Part shown: one piece after another, positions 1 through 7,729 of the stretch
Layout: the number at the start of each line of letters is the position of its first letter
Numbering within the stretch: position 1 is the first letter of the stretch
DNA from: Proteiniborus sp. DW1
GTDB taxonomy: Bacteria; Bacillota; Clostridia; Tissierellales; Proteiniboraceae
Direction of reading: 5' to 3'
Length of the DNA: 64,000 nucleotides
Assembly (NCBI RefSeq): GCF_900095305.1
Contig: NZ_FMDO01000058.1
Location: 1-64,000 of the forward strand
The notes under the pieces: generated by a model
Told to the model about the DNA's origin: nothing
The model's database searches: none
What the model saw: the letters and a program-made list of their open reading frames with translations, nothing else
Made by a program: the position numbers and the translations under genes

Positions 1-9
1 ATAAAAAAG

Positions 10-36
10 TGAGCCTATGAGTTATTCTCTAGGCTC
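10..36 (-). terminator. Rho-independent terminator of a decayed SDR gene
   Basis: Seven-base arms GAGCCTA (11-17) and TAGGCTC (30-36) close a 12-base loop. On the minus strand the hairpin is followed by a T run (complement of 3-8). The stop codon of the SDR relic lies inside it. Confidence 0.55.
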
Positions 37-148
37 ATAATATTTCAATAATAAGTTTGCATGAATCTGCTAATATAGTTGCTCCATTTGTTAAACTTGA
101 ATCATCAGATACTAAGAGCAAAAACACGTTTGCAATTTCTTCATCTGT
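35..148 (-). pseudogene. 3' relic of a short-chain dehydrogenase/reductase
   Basis: The minus strand reads as the last ~37 residues of a classical SDR: TDEEIANVF, then VSDDSS and NGATILAD, ending with a stop at 35-37. This matches the common SDR C-terminal pattern (pEEIAnavlFLaSDdSsfvtGa.l.vDGG), but the final GG is replaced by SC. No upstream catalytic YxxxK or Rossmann part is present; the frame is lost near 150. I read it as a dead gene fragment. Confidence 0.55.
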
Positions 149-251
149 CTGATTCGTCTATTACATACTTAATTGCCTTCTTTTCTAAGTCATCTTCTTT
201 TACAAGAACAGTTTGAAGATGGACTGTTTCACAAAAATAACGATTTTGAAT

Positions 252-1694
252 TCAGTTTTTTTTCTTTTTTTGTATGGCCTCGTCTTCAATTTTCAAAAGC
301 ATCTTTGGATCTCCAGCCATCATTACCATATCTCCTGCTTCGATTACCGTTGTTCCCCTTGGCGTAATCATCCTGCCATTTCTTCTAACTAGAACAAATG
401 ATACATCCTTAGGCAGATTAATATCTATTATGGCTTTGCCGACAAAGGGACTACTGACTGGAATCTTTAATTCTAATAGTTCTGAATATATCTCACCAGA
501 ATAGTCTGTAAAAGTCTTTAGAACAGTCCCTTCATCCTCTACTAAATCTAACTTCTTAGCAATTGGAACCAGTAGAGTCCCTTGTATTAAAACAGATAAT
601 AGACCAACGAAAAACACAATATTAAATATTTCCTCTCCCAGCATTATCCCTTTAGTTAAAGGATATGTGGCAAAGACAATAGAAGCAGCTCCACGAAATC
701 CCACCCAAGAAACAAGGAGTATCTCCTCCTTAGTTCTCTTAAATACAGCCAATATAGGAAATACAGCTAAAGGGCGAGCTACAAATATAATAAAAAGTGC
801 CACTCCAACTCCTGGTAAAACTATGTTTTTCAATATAGACGGGAATACTAGCAACCCTAAAGTAAAGAACAAAAAAATCTGCATAAGCCAAGACAATCCA
901 TCAAAATAGCGAACTAAGCTTGTTTTATGAACAAGTCTACTATTTCCCATAATAAGTCCGGTGATATACACTGCCAAGAAACCATTTCCGGAAAGAATAT
1001 CTGCACTAGAGTAGGATAGCAATACAAGAGCTATGGCAGTGATAGAATAAAGCCCATCTATATCAAGATTAATGTGATTTATAAACCATACTGCCCCTTT
1101 TCCTATAATAAAGCCTACTAAAGCTCCAATCACAATCTGATTAGCCAAAAGTATCCATATGTTATGTGCCTCTCCTGTTATTAAACCTAAAAAAATAGTT
1201 GTCAGCATATAAGCCATAGGGTCATTAGAACCACTCTCCATTTCTAGCATGGGTGCTAAACCATTTTTAAGATTTAATTTTTTAGAGCGTAGAATGGAGA
1301 ACACAGCTGCCGCATCGGTGGATGATATAATTGAACCAAGGAGCAAGCCATATATCCATGGAAATCCTAGAATATAATGTGAAAATGCTCCTAGGGTAAA
1401 AGCAGTAAGCACCACTCCAATAGTAGCAAGTAATGTAGCAGGAAATGTCACTGGTTTTGCAGTCTCCCAATTAGTTCCAAAGCCTCCAGAGAAGATAATA
1501 AATAAAAGCCCAATATTACATAGCTCTCGGGCAATAATTGGATCATCAAAATATATTCCACCAGGTCCATCAGACCCCATGAACATTCCTAAAGCAAGAA
1601 ATATTATAAGAGTAGGTATACCAAATTTATATAGCACCTTGCTTGAAATGACACATACCAGTAAGATAATCGCTACAATTAATAAAGCATCCAT
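252..1694 (-). CDS. K+/H+ (CPA1-type) antiporter with RCK_C domain
   Basis: A 480-residue membrane protein of the NhaP2/CvrA family, which exchanges K+ (or Na+) for H+ across the cytoplasmic membrane. About 12 hydrophobic segments fill residues 1-385. The TDAAA motif near 126-130 and the GSNDPMA motif near 155-161 carry the acidic residue expected in the transport site (D158). Residues ~405-470 form a TrkA_C/RCK_C regulatory domain (DINLPKDVSF, then GDMVMMAGD). The family commonly runs to ~490-580 residues, so this is a compact member. It is monocistronic, and everything downstream of it is decayed. The ATG start has a short TAAGGAGATATG leader. Ion preference cannot be read from sequence. 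Confidence 0.85.
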   Translation of the reverse strand: MDALLIVAIILLVCVISSKVLYKFGIPTLIIFLALGMFMGSDGPGGIYFDDPIIARELCNIGLLFIIFSGGFGTNWETAKPVTFPATLLATIGVVLTAFTLGAFSHYILGFPWIYGLLLGSIISSTDAAAVFSILRSKKLNLKNGLAPMLEMESGSNDPMAYMLTTIFLGLITGEAHNIWILLANQIVIGALVGFIIGKGAVWFINHINLDIDGLYSITAIALVLLSYSSADILSGNGFLAVYITGLIMGNSRLVHKTSLVRYFDGLSWLMQIFLFFTLGLLVFPSILKNIVLPGVGVALFIIFVARPLAVFPILAVFKRTKEEILLVSWVGFRGAASIVFATYPLTKGIMLGEEIFNIVFFVGLLSVLIQGTLLVPIAKKLDLVEDEGTVLKTFTDYSGEIYSELLELKIPVSSPFVGKAIIDINLPKDVSFVLVRRNGRMITPRGTTVIEAGDMVMMAGDPKMLLKIEDEAIQKKKKN

Positions 1695-1782
1695 AGCATA
1701 TCTCCTTAAAAATTAAGTCTGGTATTAGTCTTTTATTTATATCTTTAAATAATTCATATTTTTATAAAAAATAAGTCTCTTT

Positions 1783-2650
1783 TTAATTGCTTCCTTTTAT
1801 CTGAAGGTCATAAAGATACTTATATACTCCTTGTACAGATATTAAATCTTGATGTTTTCCCTTTTCTACGACCTTTCCCTCTCCACTTGCACCAACTATG
1901 GCTGCCATCTTTCCTTCTTCTAAGGCTATATCAACTCCATCTAGTACCTTTTTGCTTTCGTCATATCCAAAGCATATGCCTTTCATCTCTAGCATACTAT
2001 TTGTTAAATAATTATTTTGGCTACATTCTTTAATATTATCAGATTCCATAGGACTATTTAACATCTCAAATACTCGACTTGCACCTGCAAGGGAACCTTG
2101 GATTCCAACAATAAATCCTCCAATATTTTCAAACAAATAGCTAGCGTTTCCTTGCAAATGCAGTATTGCTGCTATTGTCCCTACATCTATTTTCCCCTTC
2201 ATAGACATATATAATCCTAATACTAGAATTCCAATAGTCTTTAAAGTTCCATACAAAATATTGATTACATCCAATGTAGAATTTATTTTTCCTCTTTTAA
2301 TAGTCGTTGCAGCCAAACCTTTATTGTCACTATCATACTTATTAAATACCTTATTCTCTATGTTGAATATTTTCATTTCGTTAAACCCATCTAAATATGT
2401 CAATTAATCTTTGAGTCATTTTACCCATTTTACTCTGCACATAGTCTCCAGCCTTTCTTAATGGCGTGCTAAATAAAGAGTTTATGAGAACAGATATTAA
2501 TCCAATAACTATAGCTATAATAGCAAACTGCCAATTCATAAAAAACATCGAAATCATTGCAACACTTCCAATAATAATTGCACATGCAACTCTATGTCAT
2601 CGTTAATAATTTCAAATATCCTGTCAACAGCTGGTACTACCATTCGCATA
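1783..2650 (-). pseudogene. Degraded ABC exporter (TMD + partial NBD)
   Basis: Residues translated from 2403 to ~1880 match the second half of an ABC exporter transmembrane domain and the start of its nucleotide-binding domain. Right after the Walker A motif GASGEGK the frame jumps to VVEKGKHQDL, the segment that normally lies after the H-loop, so ~130 residues (Q-loop, signature, Walker B) are deleted. Upstream of 2403 the homology continues in another frame (SLFSTPLRKAGDYVQSKMG) and stops near 2650, so the first membrane helices are also missing. Clearly non-functional. Confidence 0.75.
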
Positions 2651-3304
2651 TTCCTTTTTAAGTAAGTTATCTACTTCATCTTTAACAAAAATATTTTCGT
2701 CCTTTAGTATGATCACTTCTTCAAATAGACTTGTGACTTCATCTATTAAGTGAGTAGATATAATTACTTGTCCTGGGGTTGTTTTGTATATCCTCTAATA
2801 AAAGATTATAGAATTTGTATCTAAAGGCAGCATCTAATCCTAGTAATGGCTCGTCAAATATAGTAAGCCTAGCCCTTGAAGCTAGCCCTATAATAAGTCC
2901 AACAATAGTTTGATTGCCACGTGAGAGCTTATTATATTTCTTTTTTGTGTTAAGATTAAATTCCTTTATCAAAAAGTCTTTATAACCTTCATCCTAATCT
3001 TTGAAGAGAATCTTAGCTATTTCAAAATCCTTTTAACCTTAATATCATCTACACCAAAACCTTTTTCTTTTACTATACAGATTTTTTCTAAGTCTTTAGA
3101 GTTCTCGTATATCTCTTCACCATATAGTTTTACTTCACCGCTATTCTTATTTATTTGATTAGAGATAATATTTAGTAGTGTTGTTTTTCCTACACCGTTT
3201 CTACCTAGTAGCCCATATATTTTGTTTTCCTCCAACTTTAGATTAATATTAGTAAGTACTCTTGTACTACCATAAAATTTGCTTAAACCCTTAATTTCTA
3301 TCAT
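2640..3304 (-). pseudogene. Frameshifted YtrB-like ABC ATPase
   Basis: The ATG at 3304 (SD GGGAGTG) starts an ABC ATPase whose Walker A is GRNGVGKTT. The frame is interrupted near 3000 by an in-frame TAG and a shift; it resumes with the signature region KLSRGNQ and Walker B LTIFDEP. It shifts again near 2760, where the H-loop STHLIDEV and a C-terminal tail appear in a third frame. All core motifs remain visible, so decay is recent. Gene order with the GntR relic just upstream (overlapping stop/start) is that of the ytrAB-type operons of Firmicutes. Confidence 0.75.
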
Positions 3305-3308
3305 CCTA

Positions 3309-3580
3309 TTCACTCCCTTTAAGCTTTAATATATATTCTGAGATCTCTTCTATAGGTATTTCAAGCCTATTAGCTTCTCGAATTATTTCAAGTAATATTT
3401 CCTGAAAAAAATGTCCTGTCTTTTCTTTAATATCTTCTTTCTTGCCCCTTCTGCCACAAACATTCCCAATCCTCTCTTCTTATATAATATTTCTTCATAT
3501 ACTAAGATATTGAGTCCCTTTCTTGCAGTAGCAGGATTTATTTGATAAACTTTAGCGAATTGATTTGTCCGAATTTAAGT
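3309..3580 (-). pseudogene. Truncated GntR-family (YtrA-like) regulator
   Basis: The minus strand encodes TNQFAKVYQINPATARKGL and LYKKRGLGMFVAEGA, the recognition helix and wing of a YtrA-subfamily GntR repressor. A frameshift near 3430 is followed by the rest of the C-terminal part (GHFFQEILLEIIREANRL, ending LKGSE). The first ~30 residues of the usual ~125-residue protein are missing. The stop overlaps the start region of the ABC ATPase relic, so this was the repressor gene of the same operon. Confidence 0.7.
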
Positions 3581-3769
3581 CAAGCAATTTCCCTCCTCCA
3601 TCATTGGTTGCTTGTATACCTAGTTACTTATGTAACCAAGTATGCATCCGTTTAAGATTTCTGTTAATACTTTTAGAAAAATTTTTAAAGTAGGTGAATA
3701 TTGAGGATAAAACTTAAAGGACTATCTAAAAACAAGGTTTTTAGATAGTCCTTTAAGTTTAAAAACACA

Positions 3770-4720
3770 TTATCTATATAGTAAAGAATTTTTCCTTATT
3801 TCATCTAACTCATCTTCATTGAATAGTCCTAGCTTATATAGAAGTAAAAATTCTTGTGACACTCCACTATCAAATAATAATAAATCATCACTATTAACTG
3901 TTATAGTTATGCCCTTATCAAACAATCTTCTTGCTGGATGCTTTTTAATATCCTCAACAGCTCCAAGAATGTAGTTGCTACTTGGGCATACATTTAATCT
4001 AATATTCCTTTCTTTTATAAGATCAATTATGTAATCACTTGAAACTGCCCCTATACCATGCTGAACTTCGTCTACATCTAATAGTTCTATAGCTGTTCTC
4101 ACATGTTCAGCTACTAGAAATTGTCCTGCATGGATCTTGAGCTTAAGCCCCTTGTCTCTTGCATATTTATAATACTCCTTTAATCTCTGATAGCCTTCCA
4201 TAGTTTCTTCACCATAGGCATCTATGGACAGGAATACTCCACTTTCTATACAAGGTATAAGGTATTTATCTAAATTCTCTCTAGAAGTAGTTATTGCCAT
4301 TCCTACCTCTGGTCTAAAGTCTATGTAGTCTTTATACTTGTCTTTAATTTGGGAAATAATCTGGAAAAAGTTGTTATACTCGGTAAAGTTCATTAACTCA
4401 TGGCAGTCAATACTGGTTTCTAATATCTTTATACCATCTTCTATGGCCTCTTTTACAGTCTCTTCAATTAAAAAAGCTATATCCTCTTCATTCCTGATAC
4501 GTTTAATAACTTCATTGAGTATATATTCATTTAATTCTTTCACACCATTCATTTTTTTAGGTGCTCTAATCGCAGTCCCCCCTGCCCACTTGTTAAACAC
4601 TGAAAACCTCATACCAGTACTGCAATGATTATGAACTTCTCCCTTTGTTACCTGCCTTAATTTAGACAAGTTTCCTTCTTGTAATCCTTCTTTAAATAAT
4701 ATAGTTTCCTTATTGCTCAT
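3770..4720 (-). CDS. Adenosine deaminase-like metal-dependent hydrolase
   Basis: A 316-residue member of the adenosine/AMP deaminase superfamily (TIM-barrel zinc hydrolase). Visible ligands: H30 and H32 in EVHNHCS, H197 in KIHAGQ, H221 in VQHGIG, and the NSDD motif with D278/D279. In characterised adenosine deaminases the H197-equivalent motif is HAGE, whose Glu moves a proton in catalysis; here it is HAGQ, so activity on adenosine is uncertain. I chose the ATG at 4720 because GGGAGAG lies 8 bases upstream; a GTG at 4735 is in frame but has no SD. It stands alone, divergent from the DUF454 gene. Confidence 0.75.
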   Translation of the reverse strand: MSNKETILFKEGLQEGNLSKLRQVTKGEVHNHCSTGMRFSVFNKWAGGTAIRAPKKMNGVKELNEYILNEVIKRIRNEEDIAFLIEETVKEAIEDGIKILETSIDCHELMNFTEYNNFFQIISQIKDKYKDYIDFRPEVGMAITTSRENLDKYLIPCIESGVFLSIDAYGEETMEGYQRLKEYYKYARDKGLKLKIHAGQFLVAEHVRTAIELLDVDEVQHGIGAVSSDYIIDLIKERNIRLNVCPSSNYILGAVEDIKKHPARRLFDKGITITVNSDDLLLFDSGVSQEFLLLYKLGLFNEDELDEIRKNSLLYR

Positions 4721-4735
4721 ATCTAACTCTCCCAC

Positions 4736-5045
4736 ATCTATTAATATTATATATCATTTGTACTAAATCTAACTGTTTTATATCTATATGTCAACCACAT
4801 ATATATAACTTTATATTTTTTCAGCGCTTAATTTCACTAGGAGTTTTCTTTTGTAATTCAGCTATTTATTTAATATACTTTATTACATTTTATAATGCTT
4901 TATTTTTCTCTCTGATTTGTCATATTCCATCAATTGAAATTGTTATAATTTAGAGTGTATGATAGAACTTCTATGATAAATATTGTCTACTTTAAAAAAT
5001 GCTGGGTATAAATAAATATATTATTTTAAATAGCAGGAGATAAAA
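4736..5045. other. Divergent intergenic region
   Basis: AT-rich region between two divergently read genes. A TATAAT at about 4951 faces the DUF454 gene but I see no convincing -35 at the right distance. No coding potential or strong hairpin noticed. Confidence 0.4.
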
Positions 5046-5417
5046 ATGAAATTATTAAACTTTTTATTTATCACAATTGGTATACTATTTGCTGGAATAG
5101 GAATGATAGAAATATTAGTACCTGTGCTTCCTACTACACCCTTTTTAATATTAGCTTCAGTTTGCTTTGTAAGAGGCTCAGATAAATTTGATAGATGGTT
5201 TAAAAATACTAAAGTCTATAAAAATTATGCAGAAGACTTCGTAAATGATAGAGCCATGACATTTGCTAGAAAAGCTAAACTAATGGTTATATCAGATTTG
5301 ATGCTAATGTTTCCATTTATTAAGCTAGACAACTTTTATATTAGAGTGTTTATTATAGCTGTTGTAATTATGAAATATTGGTATTTCATATTTAGGATAA
5401 AAACAAAAGTGGAATAA
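5046..5417 (+). CDS. DUF454 (YbaN family) inner-membrane protein
   Basis: A 123-residue protein with the YbaN/DUF454 layout: an N-terminal hydrophobic hairpin (about 3-45) containing PVLPTTPFL, a polar middle with RWFKNTKVYKNY, and two more hydrophobic segments (80-115). The function of the family is not established. SD AGGAGA lies 7 bases before the ATG. It is a single-gene unit. A relic of a second copy of the same C-terminus lies at about 14,955-15,053. Confidence 0.8.
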   Translation: MKLLNFLFITIGILFAGIGMIEILVPVLPTTPFLILASVCFVRGSDKFDRWFKNTKVYKNYAEDFVNDRAMTFARKAKLMVISDLMLMFPFIKLDNFYIRVFIIAVVIMKYWYFIFRIKTKVE

Positions 5418-5447
5418 AGCAGTTAACTTTATTCCTTGTCATACTGT

Positions 5448-5918
5448 CTATTTCTTTTTATTATTTAAGTACCGCTCCCTTCCTTCTTCAAATAACCTGC
5501 GCTCCTCATCATTAGTAATTTCTAACGGAGGTACAGCTGCGGGCTTACCATTTTCATCTAAGGCTACCATGGTAAAAAAGGCTGTAGCCGCTACTTTGGC
5601 CGAGTCTTCTTTTGCAAAATCTTCTACTAGAACCTTAACAAAAACCTCCATAGAGCTATTCCCAACGAAGCTTAGTTTTGCATTAAATGTCACTAAGTTG
5701 CTTATATGTATAGGATAATGAAACTCCACTTTGTCTACCCTTGCAGTCACTACATTTCTCCCTGAATGTCGTGCTGCTACTACTCCTGCCGCATTATCCA
5801 TTAGCTTCATAATCTCTCCACCATGAACATTTCCAGCTATATTAGAGTGAATAGGTTCCATTAAGTTTCTTAGATTTATCTCAGACTGTTTTACTGTCTT
5901 ACCTATAATGATAATCAC
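5448..5918 (-). CDS. Acyl-CoA thioesterase (hotdog fold)
   Basis: Reads as a ~155-residue YciA/BACH-type acyl-CoA hydrolase: GNVHGGEIMKLMDNAAG carries the hotdog helix with the catalytic Asp, followed by the strand pattern VDKVEFHYPIHI. It cleaves fatty acyl-CoA to free acid and CoA in the cytoplasm. The start is odd: the only standard codon, GTG at 5918, is embedded in the SD-like AAGGGGTG. Normal spacing from that SD would put initiation a few codons later at ATC/ATT/ATA, and family members usually begin at about that point (GKTV...). The 3' end faces the DUF454 gene. Confidence 0.75.
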   Translation of the reverse strand: MIIIIGKTVKQSEINLRNLMEPIHSNIAGNVHGGEIMKLMDNAAGVVAARHSGRNVVTARVDKVEFHYPIHISNLVTFNAKLSFVGNSSMEVFVKVLVEDFAKEDSAKVAATAFFTMVALDENGKPAAVPPLEITNDEERRLFEEGRERYLNNKKK

Positions 5919-5923
5919 CCCTT

Positions 5924-5957
5924 AGTTTATTATAACTTTTAGTTTATTATAACTTTT
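5924..5957. repeat. 17-bp perfect tandem duplication
   Basis: The 17-mer AGTTTATTATAACTTTT occurs at 5924-5940 and again at 5941-5957, immediately upstream of the thioesterase gene, where its promoter should lie. A third partial copy (AGTTTGTTAAC) follows. Confidence 0.8.
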
Positions 5958-6144
5958 AGTTTGTTAACAGTTCTATACTATTTCGTTTATTGAAATTTAT
6001 TAACCTATGTAAACTACATTATTTTATTATATCAAAATTCCCATTTTATAAAAAGATAATAGTTCTAAATTTAATATACCAATTCGTTTTACTTTCAACC
6101 TATTATCCTACCTTTTTATATTTAGCCTAGCACTCCCTAAACTC

Positions 6145-6199
6145 TATAATGCTCTAATTATTAGATTTTTGTCTAACATCTAACAATTAGAGCATTATA
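6145..6199. repeat. Long inverted repeat, 15-bp perfect arms
   Basis: Arms 6145-6159 and 6185-6199 are perfectly complementary (TATAATGCTCTAATT and its complement), with a 25-base spacer that can pair further. It lies just downstream of the SLH-NlpC gene, where a terminator is expected, but neither strand has a good T run. It may stabilise the 3' end or be a small relic element. Confidence 0.6.
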
Positions 6200-6214
6200 A
6201 ACCTAGGTGTATAT

Positions 6215-7291
6215 TTAAGGAAGAACTCTTCTAGCTGTATAATAATTTTTGGCATAATATCCTGTTGCAAGAGTAGATATCTTCACTACCTCCCCTGCTT
6301 TAGGAGCATGAACGAATCCACCATCTCCTACATATATTCCTACGTGATTGATGTTCTTTCCATCTCGGGCGAAAAACACCAAATCTCCATATGTTAGGTT
6401 TTCTTTTGATACATAAGTTCCTGCTGTTGCTTGATCTCTCGATACTCTTGGTAGTTCTATACCGAGCTTGCCATATAAGGAATATATTAAGCCTGAGCAG
6501 TCATAGCTACTAGGTCCAGTTGCACCCCATTGGTAGGGCTTGCCCATTTCTTGAGATATAAGGCTTGCTAGTTTTGCCTTATTATTGCTTTCCTGCCTAT
6601 TATACCCCCCCCTTGATACGTTTGAGTTACTCCTCAATGCATTCTCAATTTCTAAAACATTCTCATACATTCTTTCAGCTAAAACAAATGCTTGCTCCCT
6701 TGTAGTAGTTCCTTTGGGATTAAACCTGTTGTCTCCAACTCCACTTATTACACCAAAGCTATACAAGTAACTGACAGATTCTCGTGCCCACAATGAAATT
6801 ATATCAGTATCAGAAAATATATAATCGTATGATTTTTGGTAGTTAAATCCAGGCCTTACTATTTGTAATGTTTGGTATAGCATCACACTGATTTCTTCTC
6901 GAGTTATGGTATTATAGGGATCAAATTTTCCATTTCCCTTACCCTTTACAATTCCTAGCTGGTATGCTTTTAAAATCTGTGTATTTTTTGTATCAGTAAA
7001 TGGATTTTTTTCTGGCAATATGCCTTCCTTGCCACTCAATGCCTCGTATAAATTTATAACAACCTGACAAAACTCTTCTCGTGTAATATTAGCTCTATAC
7101 CTTGATTGTAAAGTTTCTGGGATAAGATTGTTTCCTTTAGCTTTTTCAATATGTATTTTTGCCCATTCGCTAGGGATATTGACATTGCTCTGTGACAAAG
7201 CTACATCAGCATAAGTAATTTGAGATAGTGACATAATAGCTAGAATCATAATAATGAATACTAACTGAAGCTTAACAAATGGTTTCTTCAT
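6215..7291 (-). CDS. SLH-domain NlpC/P60 cell-wall endopeptidase
   Basis: A 358-residue exported protein. Residues 1-29 form a signal peptide ending near TYADVA. Three SLH repeats follow (about 35-90, 95-155, 160-215; each with an IT.REE or TTREQ signature), which anchor proteins to secondary cell-wall polymers. A short linker leads to an NlpC/P60 domain (~240-356) with the catalytic Cys in SYDCSGL (C265), His in NHVGIY (H316) and a further polar residue in FVHAPK (H328). Such enzymes cut stem peptides of peptidoglycan. The ATG has an AAAGGATATGG leader. It appears to be transcribed alone. Confidence 0.9.
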   Translation of the reverse strand: MKKPFVKLQLVFIIMILAIMSLSQITYADVALSQSNVNIPSEWAKIHIEKAKGNNLIPETLQSRYRANITREEFCQVVINLYEALSGKEGILPEKNPFTDTKNTQILKAYQLGIVKGKGNGKFDPYNTITREEISVMLYQTLQIVRPGFNYQKSYDYIFSDTDIISLWARESVSYLYSFGVISGVGDNRFNPKGTTTREQAFVLAERMYENVLEIENALRSNSNVSRGGYNRQESNNKAKLASLISQEMGKPYQWGATGPSSYDCSGLIYSLYGKLGIELPRVSRDQATAGTYVSKENLTYGDLVFFARDGKNINHVGIYVGDGGFVHAPKAGEVVKISTLATGYYAKNYYTARRVLP

Positions 7292-7572
7292 TAGTTACCA
7301 TATCCTTTCTTTGTTAAATCTGTACATGGAAGCAATAATTAAAGATATGTCAGTTTTAAATTACATATATATTATCAAAAAATACACCATTTATGTTAAC
7401 TTCATTATTCCATTATATCCATGTTATTCCAATTTGTATCGTAACTCATTGTTACCTTAATCAAACACTCTACTATTCTTTCCTTATTGCTGCCTAAATT
7501 GGTACTTTTACTCCTACCTCTATTCCATCAAAGCATTTTCGGTTTTTTTCTACCCTACCTTATATAATTTTT

Positions 7573-7600
7573 AAAAAATATGCTGTCTCTATAGACAGCA
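7573..7600 (-). terminator. Terminator downstream of helD-like gene
   Basis: Arms TGCTGTCT (7581-7588) and AGACAGCA (7593-7600) with a 4-base loop, followed on the minus strand by TATTTTTT. It lies ~130 bases beyond the helD stop. The rest of the 7292-7729 gap shows no further structure I can support. Confidence 0.6.
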
Positions 7601-7729
7601 GTATTTTATGAGTATTTCCACCTTATTATTTAGTTTACTATACTATACTTCATGTAAAAGATTTGCCTCTCTACCATAGGTCAGCTTTTAAACCCATTTT
7701 GTTTGATTTGCTTAAGGAAAAACTGACTT

